A stretch of 64,000 nt of DNA, taken from Myxococcales bacterium. GTDB lineage: Bacteria > Myxococcota_A > Polyangia > Nannocystales > Nannocystaceae. The stretch spans positions 496,001 through 560,000 of the forward strand of contig JACKDV010000002.1 in NCBI GenBank assembly GCA_020633315.1, in the 5' to 3' direction. Positions 8,262-16,725 of this stretch are shown piece after piece. Position 1 is the first letter of the stretch. The number at the start of each line of letters is the position of its first letter. The position numbers and the translations under genes are program-made. Below the pieces are notes generated by a model, which worked only from the letters and a program-made list of their open reading frames with translations, did no database searches and was not told the DNA's origin.

Positions 8262-10781
8262 CTACGACGCGGCCTGGCGGTCGTCGTCGGCCGACTCGTA
8301 GGCGCGGGCGTAGTAGTAGTCGCCCCCGTAGTAGTACTCCACGTGCTTGCGCTCCACGTGGTTGAGCACCAGACCCTTGGCCGCCTCGAGCCGCAGCAGG
8401 GTGGAGGCCGCCTGACGGAGGTTGGCCCGCTCGACGACCCCCGGTCGCGCGACCAGGAGGATGAGGTCGGCGTGCCGGCCGAGCAGCGCCGCGTCGGAGA
8501 CGAACGCCGGCGGGCTGTCGAGCAGCACGTAGTCGTAGCGCTCGCTCCAGTAGGCCAGCATCGACTCGAGGGTCTGGCCCATGAGCGCGCCCATGGTGTC
8601 GGGGAGCTTGGTGCCCGCCGTCAGCACCGACACGCCCCACGCCTCGGAGCTGCGCAGCATGTCGTTGGCCTTGGCGGGGCCGCTTCCGCGGGCCAGCAGG
8701 TCGCTGTAGCCGGGCGCGCGGGGGAAGCCCCAGTAGCGGTGCTGGACCGGCTTGCGCAGGTCGAGGTCGATCACCAGCACCCGCGCGCCCGCCTTCGCCA
8801 GCGAGATGGCCAGGTTGGAGATGACGGTGCTCTTGCCCTCGCCGGGCTGGCTGGAGGTGACCTGGACCAGGCGGCCACGGCCGGGGACCGCGGGGATCAG
8901 GCTGACCGACACCGCGAGGGCGCGGAACGCCTCGGCCGGGGGCCCGTGGGTCTCGGCCCACACCGCATCCAGGGAGAGCCGTTGGTTGGGCGCCGCCCGG
9001 GCCCGGCGCCCTCCCGTGGCCTTGGCCGAGCCCACCGCCGGCACCGTGCCGTACATCGGGTAGGGCACCTCTTCCTTGACCGCCTCGACCGTGGTCAGCC
9101 GCCGCTGCAGCAGGTGCGCGAGGTAGACGGCGAGGAAGGCCACGATGAGCCCGCCCAGCGATCCGGTGAGCACGAGGATGGTGCGGGCGGGGGAGGTCGG
9201 CCTGTGGGGCAGCCCCGCGGGGTCGACGATGCGCTTGTCGGTGGTGGTCGAGGCCTCGAGGATCTCGGCCTCCTGGAACTTCTCGAGCAAGAAGCTGTAC
9301 AGGCGCTGCGAGACCTCCACGTCGCGGCGGCGACGGGCGAGCTCGAGCTCCTTGTCGGGGTAGGCCGACAGCGAGCTCATCGACTCCTCGAGCTCGCGGT
9401 CGATCTCGATGCGTCGCGAGGTCAGGTTGCGCTGGGCGCTGCGCAGCAGCTTGGTGATCTCGCCCTGGCGCTGGCGGATCTGCTCGTCGAGGGCGACCAC
9501 GCGGGGGTGGTCGTCGGTGAGGGTCGCCCGCAGCACCGAGCGCTCCGTCTCGGCCTCGGTGAGCGCGGCCACGTTGGCGGCGAGCACGGGATCCTCGAAG
9601 AAGTTCGAGGTGAGGTTGGCGCTGCCGCGGCGCTTCTTGAGGCCCGCGAGCACGCTGCCGATGACCCGCTCCTGCAGCTCGATCTGGCGCTTCTCGGCCT
9701 CGAGATCGGCGGCGCTGTTGATCGTCACCTCGGCCTGGGTGTCCAGGCGCACCGCGTGCTCCTGCTCGGCGAACTGCCGCAGCTGCTCCTCGTCCTCTCG
9801 CAGCTGCTCTTCGGCCTCGGACAGTCGCTGGGCGATGAACTCGGCCGAGTTGGAGGCCGACAGCGCCTGCCAGGCGAGGCTCTGGTCGAGGTAGCGCTGC
9901 ATCAGCCGCTGCACCACTGCCCGGGCGGTCTCGCGGTCGGGGTGGGAGAAGCGGATGGAGACCAGGTTGGTCGCCTGCGCGCTGGCCCCCAGCGAGGCGA
10001 CCTTGAGGTTGGGCATCCAGCGGTCGAGCAGGGGGCCCTCGGTGAGGATCGCCAGCGTCACGGTCTCGCCGGGGTCGACCGGCATCGAGTGGAGCTGCAG
10101 CGAGAGCGGCTCGTCGTCGAGGCGCTCGCCCAGGCCCAGCTCGTGGCGTCGGGTCTGCCCCGGCGGCCCCAGCTCGATCGCCACGCGCTCGCCCTCGAGG
10201 CCGGTGATCGTCAGCGGCAGCTCGCCCCGCGCGCTGGGGTCGACCACGAGGCGCTCGAGCGCGCCGCGGACCCGCCGGATGCGCTCGGAGACCGGGCTGC
10301 GCCCCTCCATGGCCACCTCGAGATCGCTGGTGACCCAGCGCGGCTGGGCCGGGTCGACCACGTCGAGACGCAGGTCGCGGAGCACATCGAGCAGGAACTG
10401 CCGACGGCGGATGATCTGGACCTCGGTCTCCACGTCGCCCCGGCTGCCGCCGCCGGTCAGCTCGAGCAGGGGGCTCATCGCCCCGCCCTGGGCGGAGACC
10501 TGCAGCACGCCCTCCGAGGTGTAGGTGGGCACCGCGAGCAGCGCGTAGCTCACCATGGGCGCGATGACCAGCGAGGCCATGACGAGCGCGAGTAGCCAGC
10601 GGCGACGCAGCTCGCCGAGCGAGGCGTGCAGCAGCGAGCGAACCGAGGTGGTCGCCGCGGGCTCGCTGGGCTCGTAGGCCTCGGCGGCGCCGATGCGGGG
10701 CGGCGACGCTCCTTCGGACCCGGGCAATCGCCGGAGCTGGGTGACGGGCCAGCTCGTCCCGCGCTGGTCGCGGTCACTCAC
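8262..10781 (-). CDS. wzc: Wzc-type polysaccharide co-polymerase and bacterial tyrosine kinase
   Basis: 839 residues from a GTG at 10781. The architecture is the classical fused one: a Pro-rich N-terminus, TM1 (about 61-83), a long periplasmic region with coiled coil, TM2 near residues 585-605, then a cytoplasmic ATPase. The Walker A motif (QPGEGKS) has Lys650. The Walker A' strand VLVIDLDLR and the Walker B strand VLLDSPP follow. The C-terminus carries the autophosphorylation cluster: Tyr816-818, Tyr821-823 and Tyr827. It controls polymer chain length and Wzy-dependent export by phosphorylation cycles. The CpsB-like phosphatase at 22310 and the OPX at 23103 are likely partners. It is transcribed divergently from the polymerase gene. 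Confidence 0.95.
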   Translation of the reverse strand: MSDRDQRGTSWPVTQLRRLPGSEGASPPRIGAAEAYEPSEPAATTSVRSLLHASLGELRRRWLLALVMASLVIAPMVSYALLAVPTYTSEGVLQVSAQGGAMSPLLELTGGGSRGDVETEVQIIRRRQFLLDVLRDLRLDVVDPAQPRWVTSDLEVAMEGRSPVSERIRRVRGALERLVVDPSARGELPLTITGLEGERVAIELGPPGQTRRHELGLGERLDDEPLSLQLHSMPVDPGETVTLAILTEGPLLDRWMPNLKVASLGASAQATNLVSIRFSHPDRETARAVVQRLMQRYLDQSLAWQALSASNSAEFIAQRLSEAEEQLREDEEQLRQFAEQEHAVRLDTQAEVTINSAADLEAEKRQIELQERVIGSVLAGLKKRRGSANLTSNFFEDPVLAANVAALTEAETERSVLRATLTDDHPRVVALDEQIRQRQGEITKLLRSAQRNLTSRRIEIDRELEESMSSLSAYPDKELELARRRRDVEVSQRLYSFLLEKFQEAEILEASTTTDKRIVDPAGLPHRPTSPARTILVLTGSLGGLIVAFLAVYLAHLLQRRLTTVEAVKEEVPYPMYGTVPAVGSAKATGGRRARAAPNQRLSLDAVWAETHGPPAEAFRALAVSVSLIPAVPGRGRLVQVTSSQPGEGKSTVISNLAISLAKAGARVLVIDLDLRKPVQHRYWGFPRAPGYSDLLARGSGPAKANDMLRSSEAWGVSVLTAGTKLPDTMGALMGQTLESMLAYWSERYDYVLLDSPPAFVSDAALLGRHADLILLVARPGVVERANLRQAASTLLRLEAAKGLVLNHVERKHVEYYYGGDYYYARAYESADDDRQAAS

Positions 10782-10790
10782 GGACGCGCC

Positions 10791-10796
10791 ATTATG
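10791..10796 (-). promoter_or_regulatory. Possible -10 box for a leaderless wzc transcript
   Basis: On the minus strand CATAAT lies 9 nt before the GTG at 10781, an AT-rich island in very GC-rich DNA. If used, transcription would start at or next to the start codon. No good -35 at normal spacing is visible, so this is only a candidate. Confidence 0.3.
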
Positions 10797-10922
10797 CAAG
10801 CGGGGAGACGGCAAGGCGAGTTCGGATCGCGGGCCCCAACGGGCCACCGGGGCGGCAAGTCCGCATGACCCGTCAAATCGCACCCCACGGGCGACGAGGG
10901 TAGTCTCCCGAGCGGACCGGCA

Positions 10923-12095
10923 GTGACAGGCGATGGCAAGCACGGGCGCTCCCACGCGGGGGCCGAGCTCGATCTCCGTGGGCGCCTCGAGCTCGGCCTA
11001 TGGGCCGTTGCCTGGTTCGTCTCCCCGTTCTACCTGGTGCCACAGGGGCTCCCGCAGCTCTACGACCTGCTGCTGGCCCTGCAGTTCGTCGGCATGCTGC
11101 TGGCGGGGCGGCTGGAGTTCTCGCGCCGCGCCAACCCGGCGCTGGCGATGCTGGGGGCGCTGGTCGTCTACATCGCGCTGGTGGGCTGCGTGTGGGCCAT
11201 CGTCCACGAGCTCGTGGCCTTCGTGGTGCCGGCCTTCTACTACGGCTTCGACCTCGCGGTGGTGGTGGTGGCGCTGTCGCTGTTCCACCACCACGGCAGC
11301 CGCTTCCTGCGGGTGACCCTGTGGAGCTGGGTGCTCGCGATCATGGTCCAGGTGGTGCTGGTCTCGGTGATGCCCCCCGGCTACGCGGGCGTGCGCGGCC
11401 TGGCCTTCTTCAACGATCCCAACCAGCTCGCCGTCTACGGTGTCGCGGGCGGGGTGCTGATCGCCCAGGTGGCACGCCGGGTGGGGGTCCGCTCGTGGCT
11501 CGAGGTGGCGGGCACCGTGCTGGTGGGCGCGCTGGTGGTGGCCTCCGTCTCGAGGGCGGGGTTCCTGGCCTTCGTGGCCCTGGTGGTCGTGCGCTTCACC
11601 GCGCGGCCGCGGATGATCGTCGCCGGCCTGCTCATCGGCGGGCTCGGGGTGCTGCTGTTCCCCTGGGAGCTGCTGCCCATCGACTTCGTGCAGGAGCGCC
11701 TGGCTCGCGCGGCCCAGGAGAGCACCTCCACCCTGGTCCACGATCGTGGCTACACCCGCATCTTCGAGTATCCGCAGTACCTGCTGCTGGGGGCCGGCGA
11801 GGGCATGCTCTCGCGCTTCGGGCAGGCGATCGAGATCCACTCCACGCCGGGGACCCTGCTGTTCTGCTACGGCATCCCGGGGGTGGTGCTGTTCTTCGGC
11901 GCGTGCCTGCGGATCCTGGTCTCGGCCAGCCCGCGCGAGGGCATCCTGCTGCTGCCGCTGCTGGTGCTGAGCATGTTCCACCACACCCTCCGCATGCGCT
12001 TCTTCTGGCTCAACCTGGCGTTCGCGATCATCAGCGGCCTGGTCCGCGAGCCCGCGGCGCGCTCGGGTCGCAGGGGGGACAGTGCCGGGAGGTGA
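10923..12095 (+). CDS. O-antigen polymerase/ligase-like membrane protein (Wzy/WaaL type)
   Basis: 390 residues from a GTG start, with about ten to twelve hydrophobic segments across nearly the whole length. After the middle helices there is a large extracytoplasmic loop (about residues 255-310) containing RGYTRIFEYPQYLLLGAGEG and a conserved His (EIHSTPG), the pattern of O-antigen ligase/polymerase (Wzy_C) proteins, where loop Arg and His residues act on undecaprenyl-PP-linked glycan. The sequence FFNDPNQLA in the central region is also typical of this family. It is the likely polymerase of the first glycan locus, encoded directly before the flippase, which it overlaps by 14 bp. Confidence 0.85.
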   Translation: MTGDGKHGRSHAGAELDLRGRLELGLWAVAWFVSPFYLVPQGLPQLYDLLLALQFVGMLLAGRLEFSRRANPALAMLGALVVYIALVGCVWAIVHELVAFVVPAFYYGFDLAVVVVALSLFHHHGSRFLRVTLWSWVLAIMVQVVLVSVMPPGYAGVRGLAFFNDPNQLAVYGVAGGVLIAQVARRVGVRSWLEVAGTVLVGALVVASVSRAGFLAFVALVVVRFTARPRMIVAGLLIGGLGVLLFPWELLPIDFVQERLARAAQESTSTLVHDRGYTRIFEYPQYLLLGAGEGMLSRFGQAIEIHSTPGTLLFCYGIPGVVLFFGACLRILVSASPREGILLLPLLVLSMFHHTLRMRFFWLNLAFAIISGLVREPAARSGRRGDSAGR

Positions 12096-13353
12096 GGCTG
12101 GCGCGGCCGAGGAGGCCCGCGTCCGTCGCGTCGGCGTGCGCTGGCTGCTCGCCGGCAACGCGGCGACGGCCGCGGTGCAGCTCGGCCTGGCGATGGCGCT
12201 GGCCAAGCAGCTCACCGAGGCCGCCGTCGGTGACTTCGTGCTGGCCCTGAGCATCTGGGCCCCCGTGCTGATGGCGGCCAACATGGGGCTGCGCCCGGTG
12301 GTGGCCTCCGACGCGGAGGGCGAGCACCCCTTCGGCCGCTACCTGCGGGTGCGGGCCACGGCCCTCGCGGTGGCGTTCGTGCTCACCACCGGGGCCTGCA
12401 CCTGGCTGGTCGGCTCCGAGGGCATCGTGGTCGTGCTGCTGGTGGGCCTGAGCAAGGTGGGCGAGAGCTTCTCCGAGCTGAGCTACGGCCTGCAGCAGCG
12501 CCACGCACACGAGCGCACGGTGGGCGTGTCGCTGTTCATCCGCGGGGGCGTGAGCATCTCGCTGGCCATCGTCCTGCTCGAGGCCACGGGGACCCTCGAG
12601 GGCGCGTGCCTGGCCCTGGCGGTGACCAACCTCGGGGTGGCCCTGGTCTTCGACCTGCCGCGGGCGCGCGCGCTCGAGGCCCGCGGGGGCGCGAGCGCCT
12701 CGCTCCACCCGCGCGGCGCGGTCCTGCGGATCGTGCGGCTCGGGGCGCCGCTGGGGGCCACGGCGGTGCTGCTGTCGCTGACCACCAACGTCCCGCGCTA
12801 CTTCATCGAGGCCGAGGTGGGACGCGCCGCGCTCGGGGTGTTCGGCGTGCTGGGCTACGGCGTGGCGGCTGGGGCCCTGGTGATGAACGCGCTGTGCAAC
12901 GCGACTGCCCGGGACCTGGGTGCCTCGTGGATCCGCCGCGACCTCGTCCGCTTTCGCGGCGTGCTGCGGGGGTTCGTGCTCACCACCATGGGCTGGGCCG
13001 GTCTGGTGGTGGTGGTCGCCCTCGTGGCGGGCGAGCTGGTGCTCGGGCTGATGTTCGGCCCCAGCTACGCCGCCGCCTCCGAGGTGTTCGTGTGGATGAT
13101 GGTGGCCGGCGGGGTCGCCTACCTGGGCTTCGCGTTCCAGTACACCCTCACGGCGGTGCGCTCCACCTCGATCCAGGTGGTGGGCGTCGCGCTGGAGCTG
13201 GTGGTGCTGACGCTCGCCTGCGCCTGGTGGGTGCCGCAGCACGGCCTGCTCGGCGGAGCCCTTGCGCTGCTGTGCGGCGCGGTGGCCCGGGCCCTCGTGC
13301 TCGGCGGTGCGGTGCTGCGGGTGCTCGGCCGCGGCGCCCGGGAGGTCCGATGA
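12082..13353 (+). CDS. Wzx-type oligosaccharide flippase (MATE/PST superfamily)
   Basis: 423 residues from a GTG start that overlaps the polymerase gene by 14 bp. There are around twelve predicted transmembrane helices with scattered Arg and Lys in the lumen-lining segments, and the order of loops resembles PST/MATE exporters such as Wzx. It would flip undecaprenyl-PP-linked repeat units to the periplasmic face of the inner membrane. The length is normal. Its stop overlaps the ATG of the kinase-like gene (ATGA), so polymerase, flippase and kinase form one coupled unit. Confidence 0.87.
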   Translation: MPGGEAGAAEEARVRRVGVRWLLAGNAATAAVQLGLAMALAKQLTEAAVGDFVLALSIWAPVLMAANMGLRPVVASDAEGEHPFGRYLRVRATALAVAFVLTTGACTWLVGSEGIVVVLLVGLSKVGESFSELSYGLQQRHAHERTVGVSLFIRGGVSISLAIVLLEATGTLEGACLALAVTNLGVALVFDLPRARALEARGGASASLHPRGAVLRIVRLGAPLGATAVLLSLTTNVPRYFIEAEVGRAALGVFGVLGYGVAAGALVMNALCNATARDLGASWIRRDLVRFRGVLRGFVLTTMGWAGLVVVVALVAGELVLGLMFGPSYAAASEVFVWMMVAGGVAYLGFAFQYTLTAVRSTSIQVVGVALELVVLTLACAWWVPQHGLLGGALALLCGAVARALVLGGAVLRVLGRGAREVR

Positions 13354-14189
13354 GCCAGGGCAGCGGCACGGTGGAGATCCGGGGCGAGCTCGTGCGCAAG
13401 CGCTACGCTCGCGAGGAGCTGCAGGCCGAGCACGCCAAGGCCCAGGCGCTGTGGGAGTGCGCTCGTCGGCACGAGTTCATCGCGCCTCGGCCCCTGCGCG
13501 TGGACGAGGCCGCGTCGGCGATCGAGTACGAGCGCATCGCCGGCTTCTCGGCCCTCACCGGCCCCTACGTCCGCGAGATGAGCACGGGCGACCTGCACGG
13601 GCGGCTCGCCGCGATCCTGCGCGAGGTGGCGCGGGTGCTGGCCGCCATCCACCAGGATCTGCGGCTGCCCGTCACCCGCCCCTGGGAGGCGCCGCCGCTG
13701 CTGCTGCAGGGGCTGCGCCGCGCGGGCGATCGCGACGGACGGTCGGCCACGGTCGGCCCGCGGGCGGTGCTCCACGGAGACTTCGGCTTCTCCAACCTGG
13801 CCGTGCTGCCCAGCGATGGCCCGCGACCACGCATCGCGGTGATCGATCCTTCGCCCAACGGCTTCACCACCCTGCGGGTGGATCTCGAGGGGCCCGTGCT
13901 CGTGGACCTCGCCCTGTTCACGAGCTGCGTGGAGGGGCGCATCCCGCTGCGGCAGCAGCCGCGGATCCGCTGGTCCGCGCTGGGCGGGTTGCGCGAGGTC
14001 TTCGTCGCGGCGTATGAAGGAGCGGCCGGGACCGCGCTGGATCTCGAGGCGCTCGGAATGCTCCAGTACGCCACCGCCTACGCCTACTTCTCTCGCGTCT
14101 ACGGGGCGGGGCTGCGCCGCGAGGCGGCGCTGGCCCTGCTGTACAACCGCCTCAAGGGCAACCGCCGGTGGTGGGAGGGACGACCCTGA
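13350..14189 (+). CDS. APH-fold small-molecule kinase in glycan locus
   Basis: 279 residues; the ATG at 13350 overlaps the flippase stop. The catalytic loop is H-G-D-F-G-F-S-N (the family's HGDxxxxN, with Asp as base) and the metal-binding segment follows as V-I-D-P-S-P. This is the aminoglycoside phosphotransferase/choline kinase fold. In a polysaccharide operon it more likely phosphorylates a sugar, choline-like group or lipid-linked glycan end than an antibiotic. The N-terminal lobe contains VRKRY and EHAKAQALWE, which can supply the Lys and Glu of the nucleotide site. The methyltransferase starts within its last 22 bp. Confidence 0.82.
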   Translation: MSQGSGTVEIRGELVRKRYAREELQAEHAKAQALWECARRHEFIAPRPLRVDEAASAIEYERIAGFSALTGPYVREMSTGDLHGRLAAILREVARVLAAIHQDLRLPVTRPWEAPPLLLQGLRRAGDRDGRSATVGPRAVLHGDFGFSNLAVLPSDGPRPRIAVIDPSPNGFTTLRVDLEGPVLVDLALFTSCVEGRIPLRQQPRIRWSALGGLREVFVAAYEGAAGTALDLEALGMLQYATAYAYFSRVYGAGLRREAALALLYNRLKGNRRWWEGRP

Positions 14190-14947
14190 GCTACCGCGAT
14201 TCCCATCGCCGCCCCGGCTACGGGCGGTACTACGAGCGCACCTACGAGCACGGCTACTACGCCGAGCAGTGGCGACGCATCGAGCGTCCGCTGCTCGCGG
14301 GCATGCTCCGCGAGCTCCACGACCACGGCGCCCGCAGCCTGCTCGACTTCGCCTGCGGGACCGGGCGGATCCTCGAGCTGGCGGAGACGATCTTCGACGA
14401 CACCTGGGGCGTCGACGTCTCGGCGACCATGCAGGAGCTCGCGCGGGAGCGCTGCCCTCGCTCCACCCTGCGCCTGCAGGACATCACCGAGGAGCCCCTG
14501 CCGCGCCGCTTCGACGTGGTCACGGCCTTCCGCTTCTTCCTCAACGCCGAGGAGCCGCTGCGTCGCCGGGTGCTGCGGGCCATCGAGGCCTCGCTCGAGC
14601 CGGGCGGGGTCCTCATCGCCAACGTGCACGTGAGCTCCACGAGCCCGGTGGGGTGGTTCTACCGCGCCCGCAACCACCTGCGCCCCGCCAAGCGGGCCAA
14701 GACCCTGTCGCTGTCGGCCTTCGGGATCACGATCGAGACCATGGGCCTGCGGGTGCTCGAGGTGCGGCGCTACGGCTACATGCCGCGCCCCGGCCCCCTG
14801 CTGCCCGGCCTCGCGGGGCGCCTGGTCGAGCCGATCGAGCGGCTGTGCGAGGCCACGCCCTTGGTGCCCGCGTCGCTGGCCCAGAGCTTCCTCGTGGTGT
14901 GCGGTCGCGAGGGCGAGGAGCCGCGCTGGAGGGGAAGCGGGCGCTGA
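14168..14947 (+). CDS. SAM-dependent methyltransferase in glycan locus
   Basis: 259 residues from a GTG at 14168 that lies inside the kinase gene (22-bp overlap). Class I methyltransferase motif I is L-L-D-F-A-C-G-T-G-R (about 59-68), the acidic residue after beta-2 is the Asp of WGVDVS, motif II is FDVVTAFRFFLN, and motif III is LEPGGVLIANVH. A mostly hydrophobic segment (PGPLLPGLAGRLVEP) near the C-terminus may touch the membrane. It probably methylates a sugar or glycan end. The tight coupling with the APH-fold kinase is notable. Confidence 0.87.
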   Translation: MVGGTTLSYRDSHRRPGYGRYYERTYEHGYYAEQWRRIERPLLAGMLRELHDHGARSLLDFACGTGRILELAETIFDDTWGVDVSATMQELARERCPRSTLRLQDITEEPLPRRFDVVTAFRFFLNAEEPLRRRVLRAIEASLEPGGVLIANVHVSSTSPVGWFYRARNHLRPAKRAKTLSLSAFGITIETMGLRVLEVRRYGYMPRPGPLLPGLAGRLVEPIERLCEATPLVPASLAQSFLVVCGREGEEPRWRGSGR

Positions 14948-14977
14948 CGGGCGCCGAGCTCCGCCGCGAGCGATGCG

Positions 14978-16132
14978 ATGACGATCCGCGTCCTCCACGT
15001 CACCACCGTGCCCATGACCCTCCGCTTCCTGCGGGGCCACGCCGCCTTCATGGCCGAGCACGGGATCGAGCTGCAGTTCGTCACCTCCGACGGTCCCGAG
15101 CGGCTGGCCTTCGCCGAGCAGGAGGGTGTGGTCACCCATGCGGTGGAGATGCGTCGCGCGATCAGCCCGGCGCACGACCTCGTGGCACTGTCGCGGCTCG
15201 TGGGCGTGGTGCGGAGGGTGGCGCCCGACATCGTGCACTCGCACACCCCCAAGGGCGGGCTGCTCGGCACCATGGCCGGCCGCATCGCGAGGGTGCCCCG
15301 CCGCATCTACCACCTGCACGGCCTGCGCTACGCCAGCGAGCAGGGGTGGCGCCGCCGGCTGCTGATGGAGACGGAGCGCAGCGCGTGTGCGATGGCGACC
15401 GAGGTGATCTCGGTGAGCCACTCGGTGCGACGGTCGATCGCGGCCGACGGCCTGTGCCCCTTCGACAAGCTGCGAGTGCTCGCCCACGGCAGCGGGGGCG
15501 TGGACAGCGGGGGCACCTTCGATCCCGCTCGCGTGCCCGCCGACGCCCGCGCGGAGCTCCGGGCCGCCCACGGGCTGAGCGAGGACGACTGGGTCGTGCT
15601 GTTCGTGGGGCGCCTGGCCAAGGACAAGGGCATCCGCGAGCTGCTGGCGGCCTGGGAGATCGTGGAGCGTCGGGCCCCGCGGGCGCGGCTGCTCGTGGTG
15701 GGGCCGGTGGAGGACGTCGACCCCGAGCTGCTCGCCGCCGCGAGGGCGCGGCCACAGACGATCACCCTGGTGGGTCCGCATCGCCAGGTGGAGCGGGCCT
15801 ACGCGGCCAGCGACGTGCTGGTGCTGCCCACCTACCGCGAGGGCTTCAGCACCGTGCTGCTCGAGGCGGCCGCGATGCGACTGCCCCGGGTGGCCAGCGC
15901 GGTCGATGGCTGCACCGACGCGATCGACCACGGCCGCTCCGGTCTGCTCGTGCCGCCCCGCGAGGCGGAGCCGCTGGCCGAGGCCTTGCTGCGCTACCAC
16001 GATCACCCGGAGCTCGCGGCGGCCCACGCCGAGGTGGCGCGCCGCGACGTGGTGGAGCGCTTCCAGCCCGTCGAGGTCCTGCGCGAGCTCGCGGCGCTCT
16101 ACCGACGGGATCAGGGATTGCCGCGGAAGTAG
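14978..16132 (+). CDS. Glycosyltransferase family 4
   Basis: 384 residues. The N-terminal domain has the GT-B pattern (VLHVTTVPMTLRF, then DIVHSHTPKGG and YHLHG). The C-terminal nucleotide-sugar domain has VVLFVGRLAKDKGI and the E-x7-E pair in REGFSTVLLEAAA. This places it among GT4 enzymes related to PglA/WbpH, which retain the anomeric configuration and commonly add the second sugar onto an undecaprenyl-PP-linked amino sugar. That fits the adjacent PglC-like transferase and amino-sugar genes on the opposite strand. It ends with a 22-bp convergent overlap with the PglC-like gene. Confidence 0.93.
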   Translation: MTIRVLHVTTVPMTLRFLRGHAAFMAEHGIELQFVTSDGPERLAFAEQEGVVTHAVEMRRAISPAHDLVALSRLVGVVRRVAPDIVHSHTPKGGLLGTMAGRIARVPRRIYHLHGLRYASEQGWRRRLLMETERSACAMATEVISVSHSVRRSIAADGLCPFDKLRVLAHGSGGVDSGGTFDPARVPADARAELRAAHGLSEDDWVVLFVGRLAKDKGIRELLAAWEIVERRAPRARLLVVGPVEDVDPELLAAARARPQTITLVGPHRQVERAYAASDVLVLPTYREGFSTVLLEAAAMRLPRVASAVDGCTDAIDHGRSGLLVPPREAEPLAEALLRYHDHPELAAAHAEVARRDVVERFQPVEVLRELAALYRRDQGLPRK

Positions 16133-16725
16133 CTCACGGTGGCCTGCCCGGGCTCGTTGACCCCGCTGCCCTGGAGCACCCGCACCACCGTCCGCGCGAG
16201 GATCCGCAGGTCGAGGGCCAGCGACACCTGCTCCACGTAGCGCACGTCGGCCTCGAGGCGCTCGGACCAGGGCGCGGCGTTGCGCCCCTGCACCTGGGCC
16301 AGGCCGGTGATCCCCGGGCGCAGCTCGTGGCGACGCGCCTGCCGTGCGCTGTAGAGCGGGAGGTACTCCATCAGCAGCGGGCGCGGGCCGACCAGGCTCA
16401 TGTCGCCGCGCAGCACGTTCCACAGCTCGGGTAGCTCGTCGAGGCTGGTGCGACGCAGCCACCGGCCGAAGGGGGTGAGGCGCTCGGCGTCGCTGCGCAG
16501 CGTGCCGTCGGGGTGGCGCGCGTCGGTCATGGTGCGCAGCTTGACGATGGTGAAGGGCCGACCGTGCCGGCCGGGGCGGCGCTGGGTGAACAGCACCGGC
16601 GAGCCCAGTCGCAGCCGCACCAGCCCCGCCACTGCGGCGAGCAGGGGCCCCGCGAGCACGAGCCCGGTGCTGGCTCCCACCACGTCGAGCACCCGCTTGC
16701 CCACCGTGGGGTACAGGCGCCTCAT
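16111..16725 (-). CDS. PglC-like polyprenyl-phosphate phosphoglycosyl transferase
   Basis: 204 residues, the size of minimal monotopic phosphoglycosyl transferases. The N-terminal re-entrant hydrophobic helix is about residues 9-35, followed by LFTQRRPGRHGRPF and VKLRTM, the catalytic region DELPELWNVLRGDMSLVGPRP, and PGITGLAQVQGRN near the end. It transfers a sugar-1-phosphate from a UDP-sugar to undecaprenyl phosphate at the cytoplasmic membrane face. Its position directly after the N-formyltransferase (4-bp coupled) suggests that the donor is the formamido-sugar made by the three upstream genes. Confidence 0.93.
   Translation of the reverse strand: MRRLYPTVGKRVLDVVGASTGLVLAGPLLAAVAGLVRLRLGSPVLFTQRRPGRHGRPFTIVKLRTMTDARHPDGTLRSDAERLTPFGRWLRRTSLDELPELWNVLRGDMSLVGPRPLLMEYLPLYSARQARRHELRPGITGLAQVQGRNAAPWSERLEADVRYVEQVSLALDLRILARTVVRVLQGSGVNEPGQATVSYFRGNP

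Noticed and set aside
13350..14189. Aminoglycoside resistance gene
   Set aside because: The APH fold is present, but the gene is embedded and coupled in a glycan operon, so an endogenous kinase role is far more likely than antibiotic resistance.
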